Origin: Purshia tridentata
Lineage: Eukaryota > Streptophyta > Magnoliopsida > Rosales > Rosaceae
Length of the DNA: 64,000 nucleotides
Direction of reading: 5' to 3'
Assembly: GCA_003254885.1 (NCBI GenBank)
Contig: QANT01004327.1
Coordinates: 62,001-126,000 of the forward strand
Shown: positions 1 through 12,167 of the stretch, in pieces
Position numbering within the stretch: the first letter of the stretch is position 1
How the letters are laid out: every line of letters starts with the position of its first letter
The notes under the pieces: generated by a model
What the model saw: only the letters and a program-made list of their open reading frames with translations
Told to the model about the DNA's origin: nothing
Databases searched by the model: none
Position numbers and translations under genes: made by a program

Positions 1-1014
1 TGCTATGACTGACCAGTCGACGGTGAGTGCCCCGACGCCGAGGCCACGCATGCCTGACCCGATTTGGTGGGCCGTTATAGAGTTGGGGTAGATCCAACAG
101 ATCCATGAAATTGTTGACAGAGTTGAGAAGAGGTAGCCTGGCACAATGTACCATGAGAAGCTGCATATCAGTGCAATCAAAAAGAATTTCCCTCGAGACA
201 TTCGCTTCGTGTCTTTCTCATGTAGAGCCCTTCATCATATATATATGTAAACCAAAATGTCACTATGTATAAAACAAAGACTAATTATTATGTTATTATA
301 TATGAAACAAAAGAAAAAATAAAATACCTGAACAACGAGACCTGAACGAGACTACTAGGCCACCACATCTCTGCCGGATCCACCACGTACTTTCTGAGAA
401 TACCAGCCCATCCATATCCCAACACCTGCAGTCACCACACTAAAAAATTACTCTAGCCACCCACTCACTGGCACAATATGTACATATGTAACAATATGCA
501 CAACTACTACATTACTAGCTTGTCTACTATTTACCTGTGTAGTTATCACAAGTATCCAACTGGCCAAGAACGATATCTTCCTACCATAAAACGCTTTTAT
601 GATCGTCACGATTCCAACTGAATAAGCGGGTCCGTTTCCGAACCCGGCACCCGCATTCGCAAATATGGATATCAGCACGTGCTCTTTTATGTTAAACGGA
701 CCCGGATTCAGAGAGAACTCCTTCGACCCGACCCGAAACTTCCTCGTCGGCAGCGTCCTCTCTAAGAACCTCCCTACGGGAAGGCTCGCCACCTGTACGG
801 AGATCATCGTGATGACGAGGGGCTCCGTGCGGTACGAGAAGAAGGTGTTGAGGAAGGAGAGGAGGGCGCAGGAGACCAGGCCTATGGACCACATGCGGAA
901 GGTCCATACAGGTAGGGTAGGGTCGTCGTCGTTCGACACCGTTAGACGAACCTCCTCGATTGGCGATACGTCGTCGTTTTCGTCGTCCTTGTCGTCGTGT
1001 TCAGCAGGTTCCAT
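1..1014 (-). CDS. Oligopeptide transporter (OPT family), 5' part
   Basis: This is the N-terminal part of a proton-coupled oligopeptide transporter of the plant OPT family, an integral membrane protein; the gene runs off the window start. Exons are 535-1014, 328-425 and <1-229, joined by GT-AG introns, with phase 0 then phase 2 kept. The start [10 protein letters not shown] opens an acidic cytosolic tail of about 35 residues before the first hydrophobic segment (around residues 40-60). Family signatures are visible: [20 protein letters not shown] in exon 1, [20 protein letters not shown] in exon 2, and [19 protein letters not shown] followed by further membrane segments in exon 3. Members carry tetra- and pentapeptides or metal-chelate complexes; the substrate here cannot be read from the fragment. 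The family call is firm, but the isoform is not assigned. Confidence 0.93.
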
Positions 1015-2651
1015 TTCAAGAGCAGTGGTGCCCAGAGTGGGACAGAGTACTGAGAGTGTGTGTGTTTGGAGGGAGAGTCTGTTATATTCGGTTTGGTTGT
1101 TGTTGTCCGAATGGAAAGCAGAGTGGGCTTTTTAAGTTTTTTACAGTTGACAGTTGTGTTCTTATAGGAAAAATCGTTTCACAGTTTTACAGTTTTACAG
1201 TTTTCGATTTACTTGCGCGTCATTCATCAGAAATATCATATATTGCCGGCGGGGCACCAGCTGGAATTTGATATTCGGATTTGACAAGAAATCGGCCAAG
1301 TTCATTTGATGTAGACTATTTATTTTATTTTGAACAATTGGATTGACTCATTTTGCCATATAAAAACAACCGAACTAACCAAGTAAAATTAATTAATAAA
1401 TGGAACTAGTAATATTTATATTTACAGACAAAATAAAAAATGGAACAAAGAAAAAAGAAAAGCTTTGAATTTTTCGAAAGATTTTTCACAAGTCCTCTTC
1501 CTCTTTATATTATGGAACAAAGAAAAAAGAAAAGCTTTGAATTTTTCAAAAGATTTTTCACAAGTCCTCTTCCTCTTTATATTATTCATTATTTATTTAT
1601 TGTTTTTGAAATGATTCATTATTTAATTTTATGCATTGTTTCTGGTTTTGAGCAATTTCATAAAATTTTAATAAATGAAAGTTGTCAGTTCGTTTTCCAA
1701 AAACCTTTCCATTGTAGTCATTATTTTAGAGCTCTGTACTTTAAAATAGTAGTTTCACGGTCACACCACTCACACAAGACAAGAAGAATCTTCTCACAAA
1801 TTTTGTACAAAATTATAATAATAATAATTACCTCACGAAAGCAACTCTTCACATACTTCTCAAGACAATTTTTGTAGATTGAATAAGATCAATAACAAAA
1901 AAATAAAAAAAACAACTTTACGGGCTACACTGAAATATACGAAATTCTTGTTGGGTTTTCCTTCAAAATTACCATAATTCCAAAAATGATTGATCCCTTT
2001 GAATAGTTCTCAAAAAGAGTTCAATTCTGCCTCATAATATTCTATTATTTTAAACTGCAGCAAACTTAATCATCCGTTCTTTTAAAAAATATAAAAATAA
2101 CATCATGCTCTTTTAACACTCCACACCTTCTATTTCTTTCCCTTTTTTAATTGGTAACTTCTGTCCATTAACCACATCGAAGCTGCTAAATAAAAAGAGT
2201 TACAGTAACTTCATGCCTGACAGATTTAGAAGGCAAAAAATAACACCTTTAATGTGGACAACAAACTTCAAAACTAATCAAGAATTACAACTGGCAAACG
2301 AATCAGTAAATAATAAAAAAAATTCTAACTTGTAGTGAATACCTAAAACATTCCAACAATATTATATTGATGAAAGTCCGCCATGCTCCTTGTATTGGAA
2401 ACACAGATCTTTAAGCGTTTATCTCAACCTCCTTTGGCATAGGAGACATCTTCAGGCATGCACTTATTTCCTGTTCAAAAAATTTATCTGCAAAAATATT
2501 TTGTGAACGGAAAATGAATAAGACTGCACTTACCCACAAATATGCTCCGAAATAATTCAATATACATCTAGCACAGTGGTCAGTCACTTGACTCACTTGT
2601 CAAGGTGGAGTAGGGGTTTGACCTGTAACAATGATCTCTGAGGTTTGGACT
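1015..2651. other. Spacer between the OPT and SHM1 genes
   Basis: AT-rich spacer holding the OPT promoter side (right of 1014) and the SHM1 3' untranslated region (left of 2652). The only structure seen is a perfect-looking 72-bp tandem duplication at 1440-1583. No coding region can be supported; the open frame of 145 codons across the duplication is AT-rich and low in complexity. Confidence 0.7.
1440..1583. repeat. 72-bp tandem duplication, two copies
   Basis: Two adjacent copies, 1440-1511 and 1512-1583, each start with ATGGAACAAAGAAAAAAG. They appear to differ at one position (a CG versus CA in the middle). The near identity indicates a recent slippage or unequal exchange event in intergenic DNA. 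Confidence 0.9.
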
Positions 2652-5600
2652 TCATTCCTTGTATCTCATTGTTTCTTTCTCAAATCCAATTGTTGGAAAT
2701 TCTTTAGCATACTGCTCAACCTCATGGCGGAGCTTTGCAATCTCAGATTGAATTTGACCATCTGATTCCATAATTGCCACAAAATCCTTCAACTTAGTAC
2801 CTGCACTTGTATGAACCCAAGAAACATGTGCATCAAAATATAAATACAGTGCTGAATATTTGACTGAACATTACAAATCATAATACAATTTATATCCACA
2901 AGATGTTGGCAGAGTAAACCTTTGGCAGCAGCCTTGATCTTCAAGGCCAACTTCACAGCTGCATCAAAATACTCAGCTACTTTTACAAAGTCCTCCTCCA
3001 TAAATCCCCTAGATGTGAGAGCAGGGGTTCCTGAAGAACCAGGAAACAGGGCTTTCATCAGAATAAAAGTACTTGATCACCAGCAACGGCAAGATGATTA
3101 ATGTAGAAGGCCTTACCCATACGTATGCCACCAGGGACCATGGCAGACACATCCCCAGGAACAGTATTTTTATTTGCTGCAATATGAACTAATTGCAAAA
3201 CTTTTTCAACTCTTGAGCCATCAATGCCCTGTCACATAAAAAAATTGGAAAAGAATACACTGATTATTGTTCTCATGCAATAAACCATTTGCAGCACAGT
3301 TTACATAGATGAATACAACATCAAACTCTCCAGCCAAAAGATATTACTTTCCCACTAAATTTTACTTAAGTATTAGAAATATGTGAATTCATTCCAAAAC
3401 CTAACTTTCAAACTTTGACTACAGGATTTAAAGTTCCCTTCTCCGTTCATTTCTATCTAACACAATGCATTGTTGAAATGTATTTCAGAGGGTTTAATCA
3501 CAAAATAACAATTTATTACTCACTTTTTAATTACCAGACCTAGTTGTTCAATCTAGTAAAATTATCTTCAACCATGGGATAACTTTGGTCCAACATGCAG
3601 AAAGCATCATACTTAGTCCTAATAAATCTTCCAGTTATAGTGAGCTTGAAGCTCTAGGGTTAAGAGTGTTTACCCTTACACACAATGTCTCAAGATCAAA
3701 TCTCCCTCAAAATAAATATTCCAGTTATAAAAAGGAAAAACAATTACAAGATCATAGCCCTTCACTATTGAAGTCTTCCCGTCAGAGGACGGACTAATCT
3801 CCTTTTACCTTGTTTCTTAAATTCACCAACACTAAATGGTTCTCAGTTCCACCAGAAACAAGATCAAAGCCTTTCTCTAGCAAGCTCTGCATGTTCAGCA
3901 GTTACAAAGCTATAAGAGGAAAATTAGCGAAGACAGATAGATAACCAAATAATGGAAATAAAACTATTGTGTGCATTGGTCATATAGCAAAAATACTCCG
4001 AATTGCTTTAATAGAACACTGAAAAAAAAAGAAAAAAAAAAGTAGATGATTTGCATGAATTGTGTAGGAAAGGAAATGTTCATCAAACCTCTGAAAATTT
4101 TGAGCAATTACGGAGAACTTGCTCTTGGTAAGCTTTGAACTCCGGAGTTGTGGCCTACATTCATAATAGTCAACAAACTCAAGATTATTAGCTTGGTAAT
4201 TTTTCATGAAAGAGTGAGTGATTTATTTATTTGTATTCTATTAAACAACCAAGGATACAAGAATCTGATCAAGATGTAATAGATATTGACCTGCTTCAGT
4301 GCAACTGCTAACCCAGATATGGTGTGATTGTGTGGTCCACCTTGGAGTCCAGGAAAGACAGCCTGATTGATTTTGTCTTCATAGTCATACATAACCTGTA
4401 GAAAGAAAAACAAGCATTGAATAATTTATTCAAGGTGCTTCACCTTGGGGCTTGGGACTCATATATTTAGCAACAAAAAAAAAAAAAACACAAGTGAGCA
4501 ATGCCTGGAATAAGAAATAACTTTCTCTTATACAGTTCCCTTCCATTGTCTTTCATCTATTTTTTTTTTTTTAAATTAAATATTAGGACTCACTTCTTGC
4601 CCTTGCTTGTTTATATGTTTCACCCCCTTCCTAAAGAAGATCATAGCCCCACGAGGGCCACGAAGTGACTTGTGAGTTGTTGTTGTAACAACATCTGCAT
4701 ATTCAAAAGGAGATGGAATAACACCTGCAGCAACCAATCCACTGATATGTGCCATATCAGCCAACAAAATTGCTTTCTGCTTATCACAGACCTGACAACA
4801 CCACAAGAATAACATCTCATTTTATCATAATAATTTCACAGATGCATGAAAATGATTGTCATAACCGCAAAAGTCGAGCCAAAGCCTACCTTACGGATAC
4901 GTTCATAATCATACAAGCGTGCATAAGCACTGGCACCTGCAACTATTAGTTTTGGCCTGAAAAGAGTGGCACTTTTCTCCAACTGAACACATATTCATTC
5001 ACATAGGTCAGCCCTTAAAATACACAGATAGAAAGTTAAAAAATGTGAAGAGTAAAGGAAGCTCTTGGCTAAAACCAGAACACTTATCCATGCAAGACAA
5101 TAGTTTCCATCTCTTGCCCTGATCTCATACTTCCATGAATTAGAAAAGCAGATAACATTTTTTTTCAATAAAAAGAAAAAAGAAAAAAGAAAAATCAGAT
5201 AACAGGATAGCGAATCCTTAGCAGTGTAGGAACTCAAAGGCCAAAACATTTAGGGAGACATGCTCCAACAAATCCAAGTTCAATGCATTCAGTGACTTGG
5301 GCTAAACAAAGCACGTGCATTGCCCAGATCTAGTTGTAAGGATTCACATTTTGATTCCAGAGGATCTTAATTCTCTTACATGTGATGATAACTTGTAGTG
5401 TGGATAATTTCTTTACATGGTTACCTACACATTACAATCACTAGAACTCTTCAATTAAATACATTTCTGTAGTTTTGCTAATAGTATCTGCAGCAAGTCT
5501 TATGGACAAGCATGTCATGACCATACAAACTCAGAATTTTCTGCACACTTAGTAATATGAGAATTTAGAAAAGTAAAAGTGCGTAAGTGTGTCATGTGTG

Positions 5601-8330
5601 TGTGTGGGTGGGGGGATACGCTAGGTACCTGATCATAATCAATGTAACCAGTGCTCTCATCCAATCTGTATGGCATTGTCTCAAAGAATATTGACACAGC
5701 AGATATCTTTTTGGTGTCAGTCTGCACAATGGTGAACAAATGATTAGGATGTGTCGAATTTAGTATTTGTCAGGTAGCAATGCATTGATTGTTTTTAACT
5801 GAGAATATATGCCACAAGCAGACATCAGAAGCATGTAAAATTAAAACCACTAAAACAAATTGTAGTTTCATGTGTTTTCGTAATTTTGAAAATTATGAAC
5901 TGTGCTGAATACCCAATGTAATTTCATTTCAGAGTAATCCATTTTTCATAAATATGCATAAAAAGGCATTCAATGTCGTGTACCCTTTGGATGTTTAGAT
6001 AAGTTGTTTGGTACAGTTAAAGCAATCAGAAAATGGCTCCCTATAAATGGTTGTCTAGTATCACAATCTGCTTACCAAAACATTACATCTGAATTCAGAA
6101 GACAGGCAGCCTTGGCTGGCTTACAAACCATAGTTTTATGTGGGATGGGAAAAATAAGTGTAAAATGGGAAAGTATATAATACAATAAATTTATGTTTAA
6201 AAAAATGATGAACAATTCAGCCAAAAAATACAGAAACGGCAAGATAACATTACGGGTATAATATAATATGTAATGAAAAGTAGGGGTTTAAAATACAGAA
6301 ATAAATAGTACTTATTTTAAACCATTTGGAAAGTGAAAACACATATTTTGAAGAAAAAGGCCAATACAAACAGTAATTGTTGCTTGGATAAATAATTTAG
6401 TGTCACCAATAATGTTGAGTTGTGGTTTAAAGGTTACATTAAATCCTAATCTTACAAAACATTACAAAAAACTAATTATAGAGTTCTGTCAAGATCCTGC
6501 ATTAACCAAGGCATGGAATTTTCATGTCTGCAAATGTATTTTTATTTAAAATCTGCCTGTTAATTAGCCGAAACGTTACTTTTGGACTGAAAGCATGATG
6601 AGCCATTACATGGGTTGACATAAAGATTAGACCATAAACCACATCAGCATGTCCCAACAACTATTTATAAATTTAAAACTATTGTGTAAATGAAGAAAAG
6701 TATTGTTAAAGTTCTTATAAGACAGTGCCTAGTGTAAATTTTACTTCCTAGACCAGGAGGGAAAGAAAGGGAAAAAAAAAACAGAGGCACTAGACTAACT
6801 GAGAAGTACAAAACATGTCTCTGTTAACCACCAGAAGCACAAACATATAGCCAAATATATCAGACAAAAAAGTCAACAAAAGATGTAGACACCTGATAAC
6901 CATGAGAAAGATGTCCACCATGAGGTAGATCAAGAGCCATGATTCTTTCATGAGGTTTCAACAATGCAGTATAAACTTGGAAGTTAGCAGGGGATCCAGA
7001 TAGCGATTGCACATTCACTGAAAGAATAAAGTGTGCAGTATCTTAACATAATAAGTATTCAAGACACAATTTTATAAAATAATTGAATTAACATGTATTA
7101 CAAAATATGAGACAGGTCCCACAATATATGTTTACTACAACATAACCACTCATGAACTACATTTAAAAATGAGATTGACATGCTTTAAACAACAACAAAA
7201 TGTGAAATTCTATGCTGAACTGATGGGAAAGAAACAAGCTCTCATTGCCACATGTATAAACTATATGTCTAGTTCTATTACCTCCCCATTTTGCAGGATC
7301 TAACTGAAACGCTTCTAATGCACGTTTCTGACACAGGGACTCCGCCATGTCGATGTATCTAAAAAACCAGAGTCATATCAATCAAGTGTAATTCCTCAAA
7401 CAAAAAAAACAATATGAGCAGGAAAAAGAACGTGGACTAACAGATGAGGCCGTGATCTACTTTCTCTCTTTAATCCAAAACAAAACAAAATGTATGACAA
7501 AGGTATTCAATGGGGATCCACTTACTCATTTCCTCCATAGTATCTAGCGCCGGGATACCCTTCACTGTACTTGTTAGTCATTACAGACCCAACAGCTTGC
7601 ATCACCGACAGTGATGTGAAATTTTCTGAAGCTATAAGTTCAAGCCCCTATAATCCCAGAAAAAAAAAATTAGAAAAGAAAAAAGAAATATGAACTCCCC
7701 AATCAAAAACTAAAATGTCATACTCAATATCTACTTAAATGAAAATTACATTCCCAAATAAAAAAAAATTGAAATCAAGTAGTCCCTTGAAGGAAAACTC
7801 AAAATGGTTTTGCGTCATAATACATATATATACCTTCCATTGCCGAGCTTTTTCGAGTTCGATGATATCAGCAATCTCGGGATCGATAGCCTCAAGCGGC
7901 TCATTCAGTTGCTTTATCCACTGAATTCAAATCATTCAACAGCATCAAATTCAATGCGAATAGAAAAAAAACACAAACCCAGATCCCAAAAAAACAAAAA
8001 AAAACCATCAATGAATCCCTCGCAATCACATCTATATATATGTGTGTTTGTGTATGCAAGTTGTTGTGAGGAGGAAAATGACATACAGTAGCACGAGCTT
8101 TCTCTTTATCCTGAGCTGCTTGAGTGGACAGAGACGACTGCAATCAAAATGAAGACGAATTTGAAACCAAAACGTAGCAGCAGGAGAACAACTGAGTATT
8201 AAAGCTATGGCGGGTAATAAAGTTTGGATTCAAAGATTACAATTACCATGTGGTACGTAGAGGCGCCATTGACGAAGGGTCTGAGTGGCTTAGTGATGGA
8301 GCTTGAGAGTCTGCGAAGCGCCATTGCCAT
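2652..8330 (-). CDS. SHM1: Mitochondrial serine hydroxymethyltransferase
   Basis: PLP-dependent serine hydroxymethyltransferase, converting glycine plus 5,10-methylene-THF to serine and THF in mitochondria; in leaves it works with glycine decarboxylase in photorespiration. Fifteen exons: 8247-8330, 8087-8137, 7834-7920, 7526-7647, 7282-7358, 6893-7017, 5629-5721, 4890-4982, 4594-4791, 4291-4395, 4089-4154, 3809-3886, 3117-3228, 2920-3030 and 2652-2800. They total 1551 bases (516 residues plus stop), the usual length for the mitochondrial isoform, and all introns are GT-AG. The N-terminus [19 protein letters not shown] is rich in Arg and Ser and acid-free, as expected of a mitochondrial presequence. 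Clear SHMT blocks are [50 protein letters not shown] and [15 protein letters not shown]. The Schiff-base lysine is Lys285. An in-frame ATG lies upstream, but the chosen start gives the conserved presequence. The promoter region lies to the right of 8330. Confidence 0.97.
3621..3729 (+). mobile_element. tRNA-like SINE-type insertion in an SHM1 intron
   Basis: Within the intron between SHM1 exons 12 and 13. A core of about 71 bp (3640-3710) is flanked by near-identical 19-bp direct repeats, 3621-3639 and 3711-3729 (AATAAATCTTCCAGTTATA versus one mismatch). The core has a tRNA-like layout: an A-box-like AGCTCTAGGGTTAAGAG and a B-box-like AGATCAAATCTC about 30 bp later. This fits a retroposed tRNA-derived SINE head with its target-site duplication; a long body and poly(A) tail are missing. 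Family not identified. Confidence 0.55.
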
Positions 8331-9448
8331 GACTCTGTGAATGTGATGAGAGACAGTGGGAGGAGTTTTCTTTCTATTTTGAGATGTTTGGTTTTGTTGG
8401 GGGGAGTGACGTAGTGAGCGGGCGAGTGAGTGCGGTCGGGATGTTGGGGTTGGTGAGATCGGAACTGTCAGTCTCAGGCTCTCAGTAGCATCAACGTCAC
8501 AAGCCAATATTACGACTGCGAAACGGCGTCGTATTATTGAACGGGATGTGGGCCTTTGGTTTCGTTTATCCTCAGGCCTTGGATAACCTACATTTTTGTC
8601 TTGTATTTTGACCCAAAATCACATTAAAATTTAATCCTTGTGGTTTTAATTGGCCGTTAATCGTTATGTTTTAAGTTGTTTCCAATTTAGTGAATGATGC
8701 CATATTAAATGGCTAATGAGTAATGGCCTAGGGAGTCTAAACTCTAGACTCCTGGTTTTAATGTGAAAATGCCAAGTTGGGCAAATGGGTACTCATTCAA
8801 GTTTTTTTTGTTTTTTGGCCTCTTGGGTACTCATTCAAGTTAAATCGTTATGTTTTAAGTTGTTTCCAATTTAGTGAATTGGCTAATGAGTAATGGCCTA
8901 GGGAGTCTAAACTCTAGACTCCTGGTTTTAATGTGAAAATGCCAAGTTCGACAAATGGGTACTCATTCAAGTTTTTTCTGTTTTTTGGCCTCTTGGGTAC
9001 TCATTCAAGTTAACGTGACCCTGCAACACATAATTAAAACAGCTGACATCTTCCACTCTTCCTTTCTTATATTCATCTTGTCTGAATTTGGGTATAGAGC
9101 CAGACAGAGGGAAAATCAGAAAACACCATTAAAAATCAATTCAATATTGAATTGAGGAGATTACAAAAATACAGTCCAATCAACCATGTATATTGATTTC
9201 AGTGGAATATTACTGAGAATGAAATTGGTTTCAGAAGCAAGAAACCCCAAGTATGTCTAGAAAATAAAGGACTACTCATTATGTGTCTGTACTAGATAGC
9301 TAACAGTATATATGCATGTACTCCAGTTGGCTTTGGCTGATCCAAGAAGTTGAAAAGAAGCCTCCAGTTTGGCTACCATAGATTACTAGTGCTTGCACCA
9401 TGTTCATGTTGCTGATGAAGTTCCATTGTGAAAGTGGTAGTGGTGCCA
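8331..9448. other. SHM1 promoter side and spacer with a direct repeat
   Basis: Spacer between the SHM1 start (right of 8330) and the 3' end of the B3 gene. The first about 150 bp contain CT/GA-rich leader-like sequence for SHM1. The main structure is the imperfect direct repeat at 8661-9013. No coding region is supported. Confidence 0.6.
8661..9013. repeat. Imperfect tandem direct repeat, about 170-184 bp unit
   Basis: Copy 1 spans about 8661-8844 and copy 2 about 8845-9013, both beginning TCGTTATGTTTTAAGTTGTT. Copy 2 lacks roughly 15 bp present in copy 1 after TTTAGTGAAT. Inside each copy the short string GGGTACTCATTCAAGTT occurs twice, so an older smaller duplication is nested in the larger one. 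Confidence 0.88.
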
Positions 9449-10409
9449 TTAATGAAGCTTGAGAAGCACAAAACAAAGTGTAGAGTTAAGGCGGAATGAC
9501 CATAGCTGCACTGTGTCACCACTCTTGAGTTGATATGACTTGGCAACACTGCTCCAACCTGAAACCAGATTGTACACACTATTTCTTCCCATGTTCCATT
9601 TCTTGAGGCATAAAGGTTGCTTTAACCCAATATCAGATGCAGATGGGTCCAAGTTCAACACTGAAACAGGTATACCAACGATCCTATGACCAGCACGAAC
9701 TTCCAAATCAGCCTTCTCCTTTTGGTTAAGAAAGTCTGCTCTAACCCGTTTCATTGATCTGGAAAACCTGTTGTTTTTGTGAGCCAAATCAGTATCAAAA
9801 AGTGTCTTCTGTATCACCAATTTCACATCTCTACCACCAATGTGACTAATCTTGTCTTGGATGTCTTCAGGCATGTTTGGTATGCTTGGATTTCTACACC
9901 AATTTCAAACATCTTCACATGTTTGGATTGGATTTCTTCACCAATTTCTTCAGACATGCTTGGCTTGGATTCACTGATAATAGTGAATCCAAATGATCTA
10001 CAGTAGTTTTCACATACCTCATCCTCTTTTTCTTCTTCAGGGACTCCACCCCTTCATTGTTGTTTTCCTCAGTCCCAAAATCTGCAGAAAGCCTTTTCCT
10101 TTTCACATTTACAGAGCTGATGACCCTCTGGACAGAATGAGCACCACACAGGCATAGGCATTGCAACAAGTTACGCTTGGTCCTCATCAGACTTGTCCTC
10201 TTCTTCTTGGGTATGTCGATTGGGAATGTGAGCCTGAGAAATTGTTGGGTTGCAGCTTCAGCCAACAAGTCCAAATTAGAAGAAGAAGATGGGCTCTTGT
10301 TTGTGTTGGCGTCAGACAACAAAGACCCAGCATCAAATCCATGACCAAGTTGAAGTGGGTTGTGGGTGTTTTGGCTTGTGATTGTGGCCATGGCTTTCTC
10401 TCCCTCCAA
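9449..10409 (-). pseudogene. B3-domain transcription-factor-like gene, frame broken
   Basis: Two minus-strand frames together make one B3 protein of the plant-specific subgroup with a single C-terminal B3 domain (DUF313 type, like the At1g05920/At2g31720 proteins). The first frame, 9915-10409, begins MEGEKAMATITSQ (alternative start at MATITSQ). It has a Ser-rich stretch and basic clusters (IPKKKRTSLMRTKR, LKKKKRMRY) that could be nuclear signals, and ends SNPNM-stop. The second, 9449-9874, starts MPEDIQDKISHIGGRDVKLV and carries the B3 core with KSGDTVQLWSFR near the end. The frames are offset by one base because about 46 bp between two CCAAACATG strings (roughly 9872-9920) look like a tandem copy. 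A 46-bp intron would be too short for plants. Either this is a pseudogene, or the locus makes a short protein without the DNA-binding domain, or the assembly has an error. Confidence 0.7.
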
Positions 10410-10997
10410 TTAAATATAATGTTTTGAAATTACATTTTCTTAACTTTTTAATCTTTTATTTAGAAGGGTTTGACAACTTTTGAAAATACTTAAAAATAGG
10501 CATATTTGATTTGAAACGTTCAAGAACACAAAAATCAAGTTTTGCAACTTTAAGGGCATAATTCCGCTTGTGTCAGGATGCTTTAGCCCACCAATCGACG
10601 GCATTGTTGTTGATCGACAACTACATCTAAATTTTTTTCGCTAAAGCATAGCTGCATAAGTAGGAATGTAGGATTGGATCAAAATTGACCAAAAGTAAAA
10701 TTTGGCAAAAAATTAGGAGAAAATGGGAAGTGAGGAGTACACAATTACCAAATATCATTTCATTTTAATTTTATCATTAATACATTTTGAATAATATTGG
10801 TAGCACCACAAAGAGCAACCAATCATTCAGCCAAAAAGGAAAAAAGAAGAGCAAACCAACCTGAAGCTGCTGTTCTAATAAGAATGCATATATAATAACT
10901 GAAGAAGAGAGGCAGTTTGGGGTCTGGCAAATGTACCAAAAGAGAAAAGAAGATAGGCAGTGGAGTAGAAGAGACAATTGCTAGGGTCTGCTGAAGA
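10410..10997. other. Spacer between the B3-like gene and the mTERF gene
   Basis: Holds the upstream side of the B3-like gene and the 3' flank of the mTERF gene. AT-rich, with no open frame or repeat that I can support. Confidence 0.6.
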
Positions 10998-12167
10998 TCA
11001 TACATGCTGGATATGCACTTTCCCTTGATACACATTCAACAATTGAGGTACTTCCTTGAGGTATCTGGTCACAAACCTCTCCACAAACAACTTCTCCACA
11101 GGCCGCAACACATAAGACAAACTCAAATTTTCATTTACCAATCCTTTCAACATCAAAACTTTCAAAACTGAACACCTTGGGATTGTTCTCTTCTCTAAAC
11201 TGAGAGTTAAAATCAAGGGGTCTTTGGCAACCACTGCTGATGGCCATCCCATCTTGTTCACTAAAAATTCCATCACTTTCATTATTTTCTTCTCCGACAC
11301 AATCATGCACGCCGGACACTTCATGGAGGCAGAGACTACATCATCCTCAGACCAACCCCATCTCCTAAAAACTTGGCGACTTCGATTCCATTTCAACTTA
11401 CTGTCGCCACCACTCAATGCTCGTAGTGCTGACACGAAAATCGACTTTTCCAGATTAAATCCCATTTCCTTGACCTCATCCACAAGTTTACAGAGCATTT
11501 CATGTTTTAGCATCAAAACACGAGAGTAATGGGTTAGCAACCGAGAAATGTTTGATTGGGGCATACCCAAATCTCTCAAAAGCTCAGTATTTGGCACCAA
11601 ATGCTTGCAGTGATTGAGCATGAAAATACCTGAAAAGCACTTGAAAACATGAACAACATTTTTGTCAGGAAGCTGACTCCTGAGGAAATTGTAAGTGGGT
11701 ATAATCTGTTTCTCCAAGCTTCGTGACAAAAGGTGTGGGTTATAAGCCAGAACTCTAGCAAGGTCCTCCCTTGAAACCCCGAGAGAGCTGTAATACTTGA
11801 GCTTGGGCAAAAGGGTTTTGTGAGAGGCTGAAAGAATTTTTGGGCATGACCTGACTACCTTTGATATCTGGGTTCCAGAGAGTCCATGGATTCTCAAAAG
11901 GGCCAAAACAGAGTCTGCTCTTTCTGGGGATTGCAACTTGACCCTCTTGGAAGCTGATATTGCATCTTCTGGGGACAATCCACATGAGTTCATGAGGTAT
12001 GTGACTGTCAAATTGTGTTGGTTGGCTGGGGTTTTTGAGGTGATGTGTCTGCAGAGTAACTGAGTTTGAAGAGAAAAAAGTGAGGGTTTTACATCTCCAA
12101 CAACAAATCTTTTTGTTTTGGAAGCAAATGCACCAGCAATTACTAAGTAGAATCTGAGGATCTTCAT
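10998..12167 (-). CDS. mTERF family protein (mitochondrial/plastid transcription termination factor-like)
   Basis: Intronless gene for a 389-residue member of the plant mTERF family, organelle proteins that bind nucleic acid and affect transcription, splicing or rRNA maturation. Residues 1-45 (start MKILRFYLVIAGAFASKTKR) are basic and hydrophobic with no acidic residues before GDV, fitting an organelle presequence. From about residue 50 the protein is a run of mTERF helical repeats of about 30 residues with the usual Leu/Pro pattern, for example KVVRSCPKILSASHKTLLPK, RVLAYNPHLLSRSLEKQIIP, VVSASMKCPACMIVSEKKIM and VVAKDPLILTLSLEKRTIPR. The C-terminus, ending YQGKVHIQHV, is complete. It is divergent from the PPR gene beginning at 12527. 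Which organelle it serves and its target are unknown. Confidence 0.93.
   Translation of the reverse strand: MKILRFYLVIAGAFASKTKRFVVGDVKPSLFSLQTQLLCRHITSKTPANQHNLTVTYLMNSCGLSPEDAISASKRVKLQSPERADSVLALLRIHGLSGTQISKVVRSCPKILSASHKTLLPKLKYYSSLGVSREDLARVLAYNPHLLSRSLEKQIIPTYNFLRSQLPDKNVVHVFKCFSGIFMLNHCKHLVPNTELLRDLGMPQSNISRLLTHYSRVLMLKHEMLCKLVDEVKEMGFNLEKSIFVSALRALSGGDSKLKWNRSRQVFRRWGWSEDDVVSASMKCPACMIVSEKKIMKVMEFLVNKMGWPSAVVAKDPLILTLSLEKRTIPRCSVLKVLMLKGLVNENLSLSYVLRPVEKLFVERFVTRYLKEVPQLLNVYQGKVHIQHV

Noticed and set aside
1440-1877. Open frame of 145 codons on the plus strand
   Set aside because: It arises from the 72-bp tandem duplication in AT-rich DNA, is rich in Lys/Phe, and has no family resemblance or splice context.
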